A stretch of 64,000 nucleotides of DNA from Xenorhabdus yunnanensis. GTDB lineage: Bacteria > Pseudomonadota > Gammaproteobacteria > Enterobacterales > Enterobacteriaceae. This document shows, piece by piece, positions 18,618 to 30,269 of this stretch; position 1 is the stretch's first letter; each line of letters opens with the position of its first letter. The DNA is taken from assembly GCF_028598805.1 (NCBI RefSeq), contig NZ_JAQRFI010000017.1:23480-87479 (forward strand). Direction: 5' to 3'. The notes beneath the pieces are model-generated. The model saw nothing but the letters and a program-made list of their open reading frames with translations. It ran no database searches and was not told where the DNA came from. The position numbers and the translations under genes were made by a program.

Positions 18618-19541
18618 CTATTTTTCCCCGCCGCTATTTTTCTCATGACTTCCACTTAATTGACTATTGACTGAAAGTTTACGACAGCGGATAACAACAG
18701 AAAGCCTGTCAGGATTGCCATTTTTAGGTCTTAATGGGTTATTGATACGTGCAGTTTCAATACAAGCCATATTCTTATAACCATCTTTGCTCATGTCTTT
18801 CATGCTACTGGAAAGAGCAGCACCAGGGTTCCAACATACGATATCGCTATGGTGATAGTGGTGTATTTCAATCGTTCGTTTCCAGACAGGATCTCTGAGC
18901 AGGCTAAAATTATCTGGCTCTGTATAAATGCGATCGGTTCTTCCGCGGAAGACTAAGTCTCCTTTGATGTATTGCTCTCTATCGGTAAGGGTATCAATAA
19001 AATGAGAACCAAGCCCACTGACCTGAATTTGATTGATGTCACTGACATTGAAATAAGAATGAAGGGCACCAGTGGCTTGATATTCACCGTGGGATTCGAA
19101 TTCTATTTCGCAGGTTTCCCCTAATTTAAAGCGGGCAATCAGCGTGAACTCATGTGGCCATAACTTATGGGTATATGCGTTGTCCTGTAATGTAAACGTC
19201 AAAATAACGCCATTTTCATGCTCATTATGGGCTTTGAGTTCCCAAGGCAATGTTCGTGCAAATCCATGGCTGGGAGCCGCAGACGAACCAAACCAAGGCC
19301 AACAGATGGGAATACCACCACGAATGGCAGTGCCTGCACTAAAAATGGCTTTATCGCTTAGCCATAATATAGGTTTTTCATTACTGGGCTGCCATGTAAT
19401 CAGGTGTGCACCTTGAATACTGATTGCCCCGCGGACTTTGGGATGAGAAACAACAACTAACGGAAAACCATCAATGTTTCGCTGGCTGATATAAGGGGAG
19501 ATTTGTTCTACAATCGGTAATGAAAAAATTTTATCAAGCAT
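18618..19541 (-). CDS. yeaD: D-hexose-6-phosphate mutarotase (YeaD)
   Basis: 307 residues of the aldose-1-epimerase fold, with YeaD-type stretches (RGGIPICWPWFG, GFARTLPWEL, YFNVSD, WNPGAALSSSMKDM). It interconverts alpha and beta anomers of glucose-6-phosphate and related sugar phosphates. It is downstream of gapA on the same strand, as in E. coli, with the gapA terminator between them. The C-terminal tail after RCRKLSVNS is Ser/Gly/Lys-rich and somewhat longer than usual. Confidence 0.93.
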   Translation of the reverse strand: MLDKIFSLPIVEQISPYISQRNIDGFPLVVVSHPKVRGAISIQGAHLITWQPSNEKPILWLSDKAIFSAGTAIRGGIPICWPWFGSSAAPSHGFARTLPWELKAHNEHENGVILTFTLQDNAYTHKLWPHEFTLIARFKLGETCEIEFESHGEYQATGALHSYFNVSDINQIQVSGLGSHFIDTLTDREQYIKGDLVFRGRTDRIYTEPDNFSLLRDPVWKRTIEIHHYHHSDIVCWNPGAALSSSMKDMSKDGYKNMACIETARINNPLRPKNGNPDRLSVVIRCRKLSVNSQLSGSHEKNSGGEK

Positions 19542-19620
19542 CTGTCATGACCTTATGTAAACTTAAATTGGTGGTTGAACCAAAGGAGAATGATAGCTCA
19601 ATATTTTAGATACATAAATA

Positions 19621-19650
19621 TAAAAGCCACCTATAAACAGGTGGCTTTTG
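19621..19650 (-). terminator. Terminator after gapA
   Basis: AAAAGCCACCT and AGGTGGCTTTT form an 11-bp stem around TATAAAC. The arms carry A and T runs on both sides, so it can end transcription of gapA on the minus strand. Confidence 0.8.
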
Positions 19651-19670
19651 AACGTGGATAGAAAACTCGA

Positions 19671-20696
<1,026 letters not shown>

Positions 20697-21008
20697 TTAA
20701 AAGTTGTTTCTAAAGTTACCAAAATCTTGTCAGCCGTCAAGCGGAATCGTGTCAACAATTGAAAAATATCAATAGTAATCACTATCTGGACGCTTGCTAT
20801 ACAGCTGGTACAAGCTCTACGCACATCATTATCGGGGCATAAGGAGATATTTAAAGTTACCATCGGTTAGATATGTGAGACTTATCACAATTAGTAAGGC
20901 AAATTGCTATGTTGAATGGGTTAGAATGCGTTTTGACATTTTGTTGTTAATTTTTTGTTGTTTTCGATGATTTTTTATTGAAAATTTTGACCTTAAAAGG
21001 TGGTCATT

Positions 21009-21422
21009 ATGACTAAAAGTCAAAACATTTTCTTTTCCATAGAGCAGCTTAGTGAAATACAGCGCCATGTTACGCAAGAAGCAGGCACTGAGCCGTCATT
21101 TTCAGGAAAACTACTGCACAACAAAAAAAGTGGCATTTATCATTGTCTGTGTTGCCGCCAGCCATTATTCGTTTCTGATACGAAATTTGATTCGGGATGT
21201 GGATGGCCGAGTTTTTACCAACCAATTAGTGAAGGTTCTATCACATATGTTGATGATTATTCTTATAATATGCACCGGATAGAAGTGCGTTGTAGCCACT
21301 GTCAGGCACATTTGGGGCATGTTTTTCCCGACGGTCCCAAGCCGACAGGAGAACGTTTCTGTATTAATTCAGCAGCACTGCGTTTTGTTGATAAAGAAAC
21401 AGGCGAAGAAACAGCAGGTTAA
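21009..21422 (+). CDS. msrB: Peptide-methionine (R)-S-oxide reductase MsrB
   Basis: 137 residues from the ATG at 21009, preceded by AAAGGTGG; a GTG 9 bp upstream overlaps that site and is less likely. Zinc cysteines are in CLCC and [15 protein letters not shown] is the family motif, and the catalytic Cys is in [11 protein letters not shown]. It reduces the R form of methionine sulfoxide in proteins. It lies divergent from gapA and upstream of yeaC. Confidence 0.96.
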   Translation: MTKSQNIFFSIEQLSEIQRHVTQEAGTEPSFSGKLLHNKKSGIYHCLCCRQPLFVSDTKFDSGCGWPSFYQPISEGSITYVDDYSYNMHRIEVRCSHCQAHLGHVFPDGPKPTGERFCINSAALRFVDKETGEETAG

Positions 21423-21446
21423 TGTTATGACTGAATACTCTGAACC

Positions 21447-21573
21447 TATACTCTTCGTTTTTCAAGTTGCCTCTTTGTTGGCTGCATTCACCACCCCGGT
21501 CACATAGTGATCTATGCTCCCGGGGATTCGCTCTCTGGCCGCCGCGACGCACCTTTGAAATTCATTGGGTATA
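21447..21573. repeat. ERIC element, copy 3
   Basis: 127 bp between msrB and yeaC, in the same orientation as copies 1 and 2. It is more diverged (TATACTC start, GCATTCACCACCCC core) yet keeps the exact 127-bp length. If msrB and yeaC are co-transcribed, it is transcribed as a long hairpin. Confidence 0.88.
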
Positions 21574-21647
21574 AATGAAATATTGAATTAATAAGCTGAA
21601 AAAAAACGATTCAGCTTGGTTTTTGATAAAGTACAAAGGAAATATCA

Positions 21648-21929
21648 ATGAAGTTGGATGATTTACTCTCCGCCATGACGCCTGAAATTTATCAGCGGCT
21701 AGCTCAGGCTGTTGAACTCGGGAAGTGGCAGGATGGTGTACCACTCACACCGGAACAGAAAGAATACAGCTTACAGGTGGTAATGCTTTGGCAAGCAAAA
21801 CATAATCATGATCCTGAACATATGACGATTGGTACAAATGGTCAAATTGCCATAAAAAGCAAACAAGAGTTAAAGGCTATATTTCAGTCCGAAATGGTTG
21901 CAAAATTGAAACCCCAATCGGAAGATTGA
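21648..21929 (+). CDS. yeaC: YeaC family protein (DUF1315)
   Basis: 93 residues. The stretches MKLDDLLSAMTPE, YQRLAQAVELGKW and LTPEQKEYSLQ-VMLWQAKHN match the YeaC family, and the gene follows msrB as in E. coli. No membrane segment or catalytic motif is visible. The function of the family is unknown; the assignment rests on sequence and synteny. Confidence 0.92.
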   Translation: MKLDDLLSAMTPEIYQRLAQAVELGKWQDGVPLTPEQKEYSLQVVMLWQAKHNHDPEHMTIGTNGQIAIKSKQELKAIFQSEMVAKLKPQSED

Positions 21930-21945
21930 AATAGGATGAATTGAC

Positions 21946-21982
21946 AACCTCGTCCTTGCAGAAATAGGACGAGGTTATATTT
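21946..21982 (+). terminator. Terminator after yeaC
   Basis: AACCTCGTCCT and AGGACGAGGTT form an 11-bp stem around a short loop, followed by ATATTTT. It is 16 bp after the yeaC stop. Confidence 0.7.
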
Positions 21983-22013
21983 TGGCTTTGATTGCGTTAT
22001 AAATTTGATCGTG

Positions 22014-22652
22014 TCACGAAATGGCTATGATTTCGCTTTGTGGAATTAATTTAGCACCTTTCGCTGCCATTTCCTCAAATGCTTGCTGACTGTCATTTGC
22101 CTGAATATTGACACCACGGCAACCATCAGTAATGACATAGGTTTCATAGCCTAGTGCTAAAGCATCAAGCACAGTAAATTTTACACAGTAATCAGTGGCG
22201 ATACCCAGCACAAACAGACGTTGAATGTTCTGTTTGGTTAGCCAATCGTGCAGACGGGTTTCGCTTTTATGGTCATTATCAAAAAACGCGCTGTAGCTAT
22301 CTATTTGGGAGTTTTCACCTTTTCGGAAAACTTCTTGAATAGCGGATTGGTTTAATGAAGGATGGAACTCTGCACCAAATTGTCCTTGTACACAATGGTT
22401 CGGCCACCATACTTGGGGAATGCCATTGAGTTCTCCTAATTCCCCTACCTTTTGTCCGGCGTTTTCTGCAAAGCTCATGTGGTTCGCCGGATGCCAATCC
22501 TGACTTGCGATGACAGTGATGTTGTTTTTCTGGCATAGTGCAATTACGTTATTTGCTACCTCAATCACCGTATCACTATCTTTGACAGCCAGTGCACCTC
22601 CAGTGCAAAAGTCATTTTGCAGATCGACAAGTAATAATGCTGTTTTCATCAT
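22014..22652 (-). CDS. pncA: Nicotinamidase PncA
   Basis: 212 residues of the isochorismatase-like hydrolase fold. The catalytic triad is visible: Asp in LLVDLQNDFC, Lys in FRKGENSQIDSYS and Cys in GIATDYCVKFT. Metal-binding residues are in DWHPANH. It converts nicotinamide to nicotinate for NAD salvage. Two adjacent ATG codons (22652 and 22649) are possible starts. It follows ansA by 21 bp, an ansA-pncA operon as in E. coli. Confidence 0.95.
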   Translation of the reverse strand: MMKTALLLVDLQNDFCTGGALAVKDSDTVIEVANNVIALCQKNNITVIASQDWHPANHMSFAENAGQKVGELGELNGIPQVWWPNHCVQGQFGAEFHPSLNQSAIQEVFRKGENSQIDSYSAFFDNDHKSETRLHDWLTKQNIQRLFVLGIATDYCVKFTVLDALALGYETYVITDGCRGVNIQANDSQQAFEEMAAKGAKLIPQSEIIAIS

Positions 22653-22673
22653 ATTTCTCGATTTACCTATTTA

Positions 22674-23693
22674 TTATTCATCGGTATAACTCAATTCTCC
22701 ACGCAGATTTTGTTGCATCAGGTGGCGGATATCTTCAGGTGTATAAGGCTGACTCAATAAATAGTGCAATTTCGTTAAAGTTGCCTCGAAAGTCATGTCA
22801 TAGCCACTGATAACCCCTGATGCTGCCAGAGAATGACCAGTAGCATAGCCTCCCATATTGACTCGACCAGAAATACATTGTGTTAAATTGATCACAATTA
22901 TGCCTCGCTCGGTTGCTTCCTGTAACGTTTTCAGTAAGTCAGCACGTTGAGGGGCATTACCGACACCGTATGATCGTAAAATCAAAGCCTTGACTGGTTG
23001 CATCAGTATATTTTCTACCACCTGACTGGATAATCCGGGATAGATAGTCACAACACCAATCGGTTGTGATGTAATCGGATTCACAACAAACTTGCCGTGA
23101 CTGACAGGTATGGGATTTGTTTTGAAGGTACGGATATTTATACCAGCTTCCATTAGTGGTGAGCAGTTTGGTGATGAGAAGGCATCAAAGCCATCAGCAT
23201 GGGCTTTAATCGTTCTATTTCCACGAAATAATTTATTGTTGAAGAACAGACTGACTTCGTTAATAGGATAATTTGCTGCGAGATACAGTGCATTAAGGAG
23301 ATTGGTTTGCCCATCGGAACGCAATGCTTCCAGAGGGATTTGTGACCCTGTCACAATAATTGGCTTATTGAGGTTTTCAAACATGAAAGAAAGTGCTGAT
23401 GCCGTGAAAGCCATGGTATCCGTACCGTGTAGAATCACGAAGCCATCATAGTCATGATAATTCTGATAGATATCATTTGCGATAATGCTCCAGTCATCAG
23501 GGCTCATGTCAGAAGAATCGATCAGGGGATGATGTTCACGGATAGTGAATGTTGGCATTTCAGGGCGGTGAAATTCGGGCATTTTTGAGAGTTGCTGTTG
23601 TAAATGACCGGAAACGGGAATATATCCATTGGGAGAATGTTGCATCCCAATAGTACCACCAGTGTAAACAACATAGATAGACTTCTTCTGCAT
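22674..23693 (-). CDS. ansA: L-asparaginase I, cytoplasmic
   Basis: 339 residues without a signal peptide, which separates it from periplasmic AnsB. The nucleophile Thr is in VVYTGGTIGM, and the second catalytic Thr/Asp/Lys set is in LHGTDTMAFTASALSF. It hydrolyses asparagine to aspartate and ammonia. It is transcribed with pncA. Confidence 0.95.
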   Translation of the reverse strand: MQKKSIYVVYTGGTIGMQHSPNGYIPVSGHLQQQLSKMPEFHRPEMPTFTIREHHPLIDSSDMSPDDWSIIANDIYQNYHDYDGFVILHGTDTMAFTASALSFMFENLNKPIIVTGSQIPLEALRSDGQTNLLNALYLAANYPINEVSLFFNNKLFRGNRTIKAHADGFDAFSSPNCSPLMEAGINIRTFKTNPIPVSHGKFVVNPITSQPIGVVTIYPGLSSQVVENILMQPVKALILRSYGVGNAPQRADLLKTLQEATERGIIVINLTQCISGRVNMGGYATGHSLAASGVISGYDMTFEATLTKLHYLLSQPYTPEDIRHLMQQNLRGELSYTDE

Positions 23694-23742
23694 GGTAACG
23701 TCTCAATAAAAATAATTAGCTGGATTATAGGGAGTATCAGAA

Positions 23743-23776
23743 ATAAAAAAAGCCTGATGGTGAAATCAGGCTTTAA
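23743..23776 (-). terminator. Terminator after sppA
   Basis: On the minus strand AAAGCCTGATTT and ATCAGGCTTT pair around a short loop and are followed by TTTTATTT. It separates sppA from ansA. Confidence 0.75.
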
Positions 23777-23803
23777 ATTTATTAAAAATTCTGTCAGAAG
23801 TTG

Positions 23804-25681
23804 TTAATGGATATCGACACAATTCAGGCAGTACGTGTAGATATTCTGTGGATCATTCATATTGCTATAAAATGCGGCTTGTTTTTTCATATCTCGGGCA
23901 ACTTCGGCGAATGGCGCTGGCAACATTGATTGCAAGGTATTTGGCAATAGCACTTGTGCTGATGAAGTTAGCCCTTGCATGATTTTTTCAGAGAATGATA
24001 ATTCAGGTTGCATCCAGTTCAGTGATACTTTTTTGATGCCTGCCAATTCAGCAGCTTTTTTAACGGCATCATCAAAATCACCCAATTGATCGACTAATCC
24101 GTGTTTTTTGGCATCAAGGCCACTCCAAACACGTCCCTGAGCGACGTTATTGATTTCGTCCGGAGATTTATTGCGGGCACTTGCTACTAGTCCGATAAAC
24201 TTATTGTAACCATTCTCAATAGATAGCTGTATTACATCTGAGAACGCCTGATTGATACCTTTGATTGTAGAAATATCGGCGAACGGGGTTGTTGAAACAC
24301 CATCAGCATTCACGCCAATATAATTGAGGCTCTTCTCAAGGGTCTGAAAGACACCAAAAATACCAATGGAGCCTGTTAATGTGCTGGGATCAGCAATAAT
24401 GTAGTTAGCGGGAGTGGAGATCCAGTAACCGCCGGAGGCAGCTACTCCACCCATTGAAACAACGATGGGTTTCGCATTTCCTGTCTTGTCATCCCGGATA
24501 GCTACCAACTCATTACGAATAATTTCAGATGCATTGACACTGCCACCTGGGCTGTTTACTCGTAATACGATCGCTTTTATGTTGGAGTCATGGTGTGCTT
24601 CACGTAGTTGTTCAGCAATAGAGTCGCTTCCAACGATACCTGATGAGTGCTTACCTTCTGTAATGGCGCCGTCAGCAATAATAACGGCAATGTTGCCCTC
24701 ATTATCACCATATTGTACTGGTTCTTGAGCAATGTAGTCATAAATACTGATGTAATTGAAATGTTTTTTTTCTTTATCTAAACCGAATACATCCTGCATT
24801 TTTTTTTCAACGACACTGCGTGGCTCAATATAATCTACCAGCTTGTTTTGATATGCATACAGTGAATTATCTCCGCCAGCTTTACGGAATTTCTCGATAA
24901 ATTTCGTTGTTCCGGGGAAGACTTGTTCGGCAGGGATATGCCTGTTAACTGCAACAGTGTTTAAATAACTGTCCCAAAGTTCGTTGAGCCAGAGGCTGTC
25001 AGCTTCACGAGATTCTTTTGACATATTGTCACGCAGCATGGGTTCAACTGCTGATTTATACGTTCCCACACGGAAAATATGGGTGGACACTTTCAACGTA
25101 TCCAACAATGATTTGTAATATAAGTGGTTGGTGGTGAAACCGTGGATATCAACGGCACCTAATGGAGATAAATGTATTTTATTAGCATAGCTGGCTAAAT
25201 AGTATTGTGATTGGCTGTAACTATCATCAATCGCATAAACAGGTTTGTTTGTTGCTTTAAATTCATTTATGGCCTTGCCAATATATCTCATGGAAGTTGG
25301 ATCTGCGCCGATAAAATCACTCAGCTTTAATACCATTCCTGTAATTTTTTTATCGTCTTTTGCTCGACGAATGCTGTCAACGACGTCAAATAAGGAAGTT
25401 TCTTTATAATTGCTATTGGATAGATCAAAAAGACTTTTTCCGTATTGTTCAAATGGATCGCGAACAGTTACGCGATCACGAACAATACCGGACAGGTTGA
25501 CATACAATGCCCCTTGATAGTTATTTTCAATCTTGGATGATTTTTGATAAGTGATGTACCCAAAAACCACAATAGCAGTCAGTAGGATAAAAATAAGATT
25601 GAAAGTAAGCTGACGAGTAAAATTTAGAAGTCTCCAACTCCATTTCAGTAATGCAGCTATGAAGTGCCATAAAGTACGCAT
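23804..25681 (-). CDS. sppA: Signal peptide peptidase SppA, 67K type
   Basis: 625 residues, the double-length form. One N-terminal membrane anchor (about 24-45) places the catalytic part in the periplasm. The catalytic lysine is in RVGTYKSAVEP (N-terminal half) and the serine in SMGGVAASGGYWIS (C-terminal half), the split Ser/Lys dyad of this family. It degrades cleaved signal peptides in the inner membrane. The C-terminal tail (NIYTYCLNCVDIH) is cysteine-containing and looks unlike the usual ending; I cannot say whether it matters. Confidence 0.95.
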   Translation of the reverse strand: MRTLWHFIAALLKWSWRLLNFTRQLTFNLIFILLTAIVVFGYITYQKSSKIENNYQGALYVNLSGIVRDRVTVRDPFEQYGKSLFDLSNSNYKETSLFDVVDSIRRAKDDKKITGMVLKLSDFIGADPTSMRYIGKAINEFKATNKPVYAIDDSYSQSQYYLASYANKIHLSPLGAVDIHGFTTNHLYYKSLLDTLKVSTHIFRVGTYKSAVEPMLRDNMSKESREADSLWLNELWDSYLNTVAVNRHIPAEQVFPGTTKFIEKFRKAGGDNSLYAYQNKLVDYIEPRSVVEKKMQDVFGLDKEKKHFNYISIYDYIAQEPVQYGDNEGNIAVIIADGAITEGKHSSGIVGSDSIAEQLREAHHDSNIKAIVLRVNSPGGSVNASEIIRNELVAIRDDKTGNAKPIVVSMGGVAASGGYWISTPANYIIADPSTLTGSIGIFGVFQTLEKSLNYIGVNADGVSTTPFADISTIKGINQAFSDVIQLSIENGYNKFIGLVASARNKSPDEINNVAQGRVWSGLDAKKHGLVDQLGDFDDAVKKAAELAGIKKVSLNWMQPELSFSEKIMQGLTSSAQVLLPNTLQSMLPAPFAEVARDMKKQAAFYSNMNDPQNIYTYCLNCVDIH

Positions 25682-25848
25682 ATCGTCTCCAATTATGGTA
25701 TCAAATAGGGTTATCCTAAACAGCTCGTCTAGAAATGTCAGCTGAAAATAATGTTGTTGGTTGAAAAAATAGTTTATGTACTTTCATTCATTCGTGAATA
25801 AACAGAGAATGTTAGTTTATGACAGATTATCTTATTCAGGAGAAAATA

Positions 25849-26400
25849 ATGAGTGCTTTGGAACTTTTGTTAAATCGTCGTTCAGTTTCACGTTTAACAA
25901 TCCCCGCCCCAGAGGGAAATGAATTGCAGCATATTTTAGCAGCAGGGATGAGGGCACCTGATCATGGAGCTTTACGTCCTTGGCATTTTGTTGTGATGCA
26001 GGGAGAAGGTATTAATAAATTCAGTAAACTCCTCGAAAAAGCAGCAATTGAGGGTGAATTAGGAAAAGAGGTTGAAGAAAAAGCGAAAAATGCTCCTTTC
26101 CGAGCACCAATGATTATTACAGTTATTGCCAAGGTCGTTGAGCATGTGAAAGTTCCTGCATGGGAGCAAGTCGTTGCTGCGGGGTGTGCTGTTCATGCCA
26201 TGCAGATGGCCGCAGTTGCTCAAGGTTTTGGTGGTATATGGCGTTCAGGCTCGTGGACAGAAGATCCAACTGTCAGAGCCGGTTTGGGATGTGGGGAGAA
26301 TGACAAAATTGTTGGATTTCTTTATTTAGGAACTCCAGAACTCAAGGCGCCTGCAAAAGTCGCAACACCAGATTTGACCAACTTTGTCAGTTATTTCTAA
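25849..26400 (+). CDS. ydjA: Nitroreductase-family protein YdjA
   Basis: 183 residues from the ATG at 25849, behind CAGGAG; an ATG 30 bp upstream adds ten residues not typical of the family. FMN-binding features of the small nitroreductases are visible ([31 protein letters not shown]). It is a flavoprotein NAD(P)H oxidoreductase of unknown physiological substrate. It lies divergent from sppA and 12 bp before selD, as in E. coli. Confidence 0.93.
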   Translation: MSALELLLNRRSVSRLTIPAPEGNELQHILAAGMRAPDHGALRPWHFVVMQGEGINKFSKLLEKAAIEGELGKEVEEKAKNAPFRAPMIITVIAKVVEHVKVPAWEQVVAAGCAVHAMQMAAVAQGFGGIWRSGSWTEDPTVRAGLGCGENDKIVGFLYLGTPELKAPAKVATPDLTNFVSYF

Positions 26401-26402
26401 CT

Positions 26403-26415
26403 GGAGAGACTAATA
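26403..26415 (+). promoter_or_regulatory. selD: Ribosome-binding site and apparent ATA start codon of selD
   Basis: GGAG (26403-26406), a 6-nt spacer, then ATA at 26413-26415, directly followed by the conserved SelD N-terminus. No ATG, GTG or TTG exists in this frame between the ydjA stop (26398-26400) and the GTG at 26482, which lies after the catalytic cysteine. Confidence 0.7.
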
Positions 26416-27456
26416 TCAACTAAAATCCGTCTGACTCAATACAGCCATGGTGCCGGATGTGGTTGCAAAATTTCGCCCAAAGTGCTGGAAACTATTTTGC
26501 ACAGTAAACAGGCAAAATTTTTCGATCCTAATCTTCTGGTAGGCAATGAAACCCGTGATGATGCTGCTGTGTATGACATTGGTAATGGTACAGGCATCAT
26601 TAGTACTACCGATTTTTTTATGCCTATTGTTGATGATCCTTTTGACTTTGGTCGTATTGCTGCCACTAATGCCATCAGCGATATTTACGCGATGGGTGGA
26701 AAGCCAATAATGGCGATTGCGATTTTGGGATGGCCAATTAATAAGCTGGCTCCGGAAATTGCTCAAAATGTCATTGAGGGAGGCAGGGCTGTTTGCAAGG
26801 ATGCGGGTATTTCCCTGGCGGGAGGGCATTCGATTGATGCACCTGAGCCGATATTTGGCTTGGCAGTGACTGGTATCATCAATATTGAGCGTGTGAAGCG
26901 TAATAATCAGGCAAAAGCGGGAAGTCTCCTGTTTCTGACTAAACCTTTAGGCGTTGGTGTATTGACTACGGCTGAAAAGAAAGGCTTGCTACAGCCTGAA
27001 CATCAAGGTATTGCGAAAGAAATTATGTGCCTGCTGAATAACGCGGGGACAGATTTTGCAGGAATTGACGGTGTTACAGCTATGACGGATGTAACAGGCT
27101 TTGGCTTGTTAGGGCATTTGAGCGAAATTTGTGAAGGTTCGGGCGTTCAAGCGACAGTCAAATTTTCACAAGTTCCGAGATTGCCAAATGTTGATGTTTA
27201 TATCGAAAAAGGTTGCGTACCTGGTGGCACAGGACGCAACTTTGACAGTTATGGACACTTAGTTGGAAAGATGACAACTCTTCAACGTTATCTCTTGTGT
27301 GACCCACAAACTTCGGGTGGTTTATTGCTGGCGATTTTGCCGGATGCCGTGGAAGAGGCGAAAGCCGTTGCACGAAACCACAACATTGATTTTATTGCTA
27401 TTGGTGAACTGACTGAGCAGTGCTCAGACAGGGCATTAATTGAAGTTCTTGAATAA
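26413..27456 (+). CDS. selD: Selenophosphate synthetase SelD, ATA start inferred
   Basis: Translated from the ATA at 26413 the protein is 347 residues, the same as E. coli SelD. It begins [19 protein letters not shown], containing the catalytic Cys and Lys of GCGCK. Downstream stretches include [42 protein letters not shown] and [12 protein letters not shown]. It makes selenophosphate from selenide and ATP for selenocysteine and selenouridine. The first ordinary start codon (GTG 26482) would remove the active site. The gene sits between ydjA and topB, the conserved order. The unusual start could be real, or a base error for ATG. Confidence 0.88.
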   Translation: MSTKIRLTQYSHGAGCGCKISPKVLETILHSKQAKFFDPNLLVGNETRDDAAVYDIGNGTGIISTTDFFMPIVDDPFDFGRIAATNAISDIYAMGGKPIMAIAILGWPINKLAPEIAQNVIEGGRAVCKDAGISLAGGHSIDAPEPIFGLAVTGIINIERVKRNNQAKAGSLLFLTKPLGVGVLTTAEKKGLLQPEHQGIAKEIMCLLNNAGTDFAGIDGVTAMTDVTGFGLLGHLSEICEGSGVQATVKFSQVPRLPNVDVYIEKGCVPGGTGRNFDSYGHLVGKMTTLQRYLLCDPQTSGGLLLAILPDAVEEAKAVARNHNIDFIAIGELTEQCSDRALIEVLE

Positions 27457-27460
27457 TTCC

Positions 27461-29392
27461 ATGCGTCTTTTTATTGCAGAAAAGCCCAGCCTCGCAAGAG
27501 CCATAGCAGATATTTTACCAAAGCCACATCGACGTGGGGATGGGTTCATTGAATGCGGTAATAACCAGTTTGTGACTTGGTGTGTTGGTCACCTATTGGA
27601 GCAGGCTGAACCAGGTGCCTACGATAGCCGTTATGCTCGCTGGGTATTGGGTGATTTACCGATCATTCCTGAAAAATGGCAGTTGAAGCCACGGGCAGCC
27701 GTGGCTAAACAGCTCAACACCATTAAATCCCTGTTGGAAAGGGCGAACGAAATAGTCCATGCAGGTGACCCTGATCGTGAAGGGCAATTGCTGGTGGATG
27801 AAGTACTGGATTTTTTAGATCTGGACACTGAGAAAAAACAGAATGTCCAGCGGTGTCTGATTAATGACCTGAATCCTCAGGCAGTCACAAAAGCCGTTGA
27901 GCGGCTGAGGAGCAATCGGGAATTTATCCCCTTGTGTGTTTCTGCACTCGCCAGAGCCAGGGCAGACTGGCTTTATGGCATCAATATGACCCGTGCTTAT
28001 ACATTATTGGGCAAAAATGCGGGTTATCAGGGTGTATTATCGGTTGGTCGTGTCCAAACACCCATTTTAGGGTTGGTTGTGCGTCGTGATGAAGAGATAG
28101 AACATTTTGTGCCGAAAGACTTCTTTGAAGTCAAAGCTCATGTTGTTACACCAAATGAAGAGCGATTTACAGCTTTATGGCAACCAAGTGAGTCTTGCAT
28201 TGATTTTCAGGACGAAGAAGGGAGAATTATTCACCGGCCATTGGCTGAGCATGTCGTGGCGCGTATTACAGGGCAACCAGCCTATGTTTCCGCTTATCAG
28301 GACAAACGTGAATCAGAAACTGCGCCATTACCGTTTTCCCTTTCATCTTTGCAGATTGAAGCGGCCAAACGTTTTGGTTTGAGTGCTCAGGACGTACTTG
28401 ATATTTGTCAGCGGCTTTATGAAACCCATAAGTTGATCACCTATCCACGTTCTGATAGTCGTTACCTGCCGGAAGAACATTTTGTGGGGCGTCATGCGGT
28501 CTTGAATGCTATTTCGGTTCATGCCGCACATTTGCTCCCACAGGACGCATTGGATGTAGAGAAAAAGAATCGCTGTTGGGATGATAAGAAGGTTGATGCC
28601 CACCATGCAATTGTTCCCACTGCGCGCAGTAGCCAAGTCAATTTAACAGAAAATGAAAGGCATATTTATAGCTTGATTGCCCGCCAGTACCTGATGCAGT
28701 TTTTTCCTGATGCAGTTTTCCGAAAATGTACGATTGAACTTGATATTGCAGGCGGAAAATTTATCGCTAAGGCGCGTTTTCTGGCAGAAGCGGGTTGGAG
28801 AACTTTGCTTGGCAACAAGGAACGGGATGAGGAGAATGAAGGTACTCCATTACCCGTTGTTACTAAAGGAGATGAATTGTTGTGTGAAAAGGGGGAAGTG
28901 GTGGAAAGGCAGACACAACCACCAAGACCTTTCACTGATGCAACATTATTGTCTGCAATGACTGGCATAGCTCGATTTGTGCAGGACAAGGCCTTGAAAA
29001 AGGTGTTGCGTGCAACCGATGGGTTGGGTACTGAAGCGACTAGAGCAGGGATAATCGAACTGCTCTTCAAACGAGAGTTCCTGTACAAAAAAGGGCGCCA
29101 TATTCACGCTACTCCGGCTGGTAGGGCTTTGATCCATGTATTGCCGGATATGGCGGTATTACCGGATATGACTGCACACTGGGAATCTCGGTTGACGCAA
29201 ATCAGCGAAAAGCAATTTCGTTATCAGGATTTTATGTTACCGCTTCAGGAAACATTGCAGCAATTAATCTGGCAGGCAAAACAGTATCGTAATTTGAAAG
29301 CTTTTAGGGATCTGCCTCCTGTTCCCGCTAGTACCAAAAAAAGGAAAGGAAAGCAGGCAAAATCCAGTAAAAGTAGGGCAAAGAAAGATTAG
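27461..29392 (+). CDS. topB: DNA topoisomerase III
   Basis: 643 residues from the ATG at 27461 ([16 protein letters not shown]), 4 bp after the selD stop. It has an N-terminal Toprim domain ([15 protein letters not shown]) and an active-site tyrosine in [11 protein letters not shown]. The C-terminal tail is Lys-rich ([13 protein letters not shown]). It is a type IA enzyme that decatenates single-stranded and replication intermediates. A potential upstream start at 27440 lies inside selD and adds seven atypical residues. Confidence 0.96.
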   Translation: MRLFIAEKPSLARAIADILPKPHRRGDGFIECGNNQFVTWCVGHLLEQAEPGAYDSRYARWVLGDLPIIPEKWQLKPRAAVAKQLNTIKSLLERANEIVHAGDPDREGQLLVDEVLDFLDLDTEKKQNVQRCLINDLNPQAVTKAVERLRSNREFIPLCVSALARARADWLYGINMTRAYTLLGKNAGYQGVLSVGRVQTPILGLVVRRDEEIEHFVPKDFFEVKAHVVTPNEERFTALWQPSESCIDFQDEEGRIIHRPLAEHVVARITGQPAYVSAYQDKRESETAPLPFSLSSLQIEAAKRFGLSAQDVLDICQRLYETHKLITYPRSDSRYLPEEHFVGRHAVLNAISVHAAHLLPQDALDVEKKNRCWDDKKVDAHHAIVPTARSSQVNLTENERHIYSLIARQYLMQFFPDAVFRKCTIELDIAGGKFIAKARFLAEAGWRTLLGNKERDEENEGTPLPVVTKGDELLCEKGEVVERQTQPPRPFTDATLLSAMTGIARFVQDKALKKVLRATDGLGTEATRAGIIELLFKREFLYKKGRHIHATPAGRALIHVLPDMAVLPDMTAHWESRLTQISEKQFRYQDFMLPLQETLQQLIWQAKQYRNLKAFRDLPPVPASTKKRKGKQAKSSKSRAKKD

Positions 29393-29419
29393 TACAGTCA
29401 AGTACATACCCAAATGATG

Positions 29420-29450
29420 ACACAGCACCATAATAAATGGTGCTGTGTTT
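29420..29450. terminator. Stem-loop between the convergent topB and xthA
   Basis: ACACAGCACCAT and ATGGTGCTGTGT form a perfect 12-bp stem around AATAA. It is followed by TTCAC, so the T-run is weak. Its place between convergent genes suggests a shared terminator. Confidence 0.6.
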
Positions 29451-29462
29451 CACGATCGCTGC

Positions 29463-30269
29463 TTATATTTTAAACTCTGTCCAAACAGGGGCATGATCGG
29501 ACGGTTTTTCCATGCTTCGAATAGCGTAATCAATACCAGAAGAGATGCATTTTTCTTCTAATGGTTGGCTGGCAAGCAGTAAATCAATGCGGAGTCCACG
29601 ATTATCATCAAATCCTTTTGAACGATAGTCGAACCAAGAAAATTGGTCATTGACTTCGGGATGTTGTGCTCGGAATGTATCAATGAATCCCCAATTTTTC
29701 AGGCGTTCCATCCAGTCTCTTTCTTCGGGTAAGAAAGAACACTTTCCAGTTTTCAACCAGCGTTTTTGATTATTTTCTCCGATGCCAATATCAAGATCAG
29801 TTGGACTGATATTCATGTCTCCCATAATCAGAATATGCGATTCAGGAGAATGGTGAGTGTTTAGATAGGACTGTAGATCCTGATAAAATTTTTCTTTTGC
29901 AGGAAATTTAATCGGATGATCACGGCTTTCCCCTTGAGGAAAATAGCCATTGATTACAGTTAATAAACCAAGAGGTGTCTCGATATCGGCCATAATAATG
30001 CGGCGTTGTGCATCATTGTCATCAGTAGGAAAACCTTTACGGATATTTACTGGCTGTTGACGGATCAGCAGGGCGACACCGTAGTGTGATTTTTGACCAT
30101 GATAAAAGACGTGATAACCTAATTTACTCACTTCTTCCAGAGGAAACATTTCATCATGGACTTTTATTTCTTGTAATCCGATAACATCAGGTTGGTGCTG
30201 TTCAACAATAGCAGCAAGTTGATGAGGGCGTGCTCTTAGCCCATTAATATTGAATGATATAAATTTCAT
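29463..30269 (-). CDS. xthA: Exonuclease III
   Basis: 268 residues of the endonuclease/exonuclease/phosphatase fold. Catalytic residues are visible: FNINGLRAR, Glu in GLQEIKV, Asp/Asn in [12 protein letters not shown] and His in PSDHAPV. It is an AP endonuclease and 3'-5' exonuclease in base-excision repair. It is convergent with topB, as in E. coli. Confidence 0.97.
   Translation of the reverse strand: MKFISFNINGLRARPHQLAAIVEQHQPDVIGLQEIKVHDEMFPLEEVSKLGYHVFYHGQKSHYGVALLIRQQPVNIRKGFPTDDNDAQRRIIMADIETPLGLLTVINGYFPQGESRDHPIKFPAKEKFYQDLQSYLNTHHSPESHILIMGDMNISPTDLDIGIGENNQKRWLKTGKCSFLPEERDWMERLKNWGFIDTFRAQHPEVNDQFSWFDYRSKGFDDNRGLRIDLLLASQPLEEKCISSGIDYAIRSMEKPSDHAPVWTEFKI

Noticed and set aside
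26482..27456. selD starting at GTG 26482
   Set aside because: This start removes the catalytic GCGCK region and has no ribosome-binding site. The upstream ATA with GGAG fits family length and motif.
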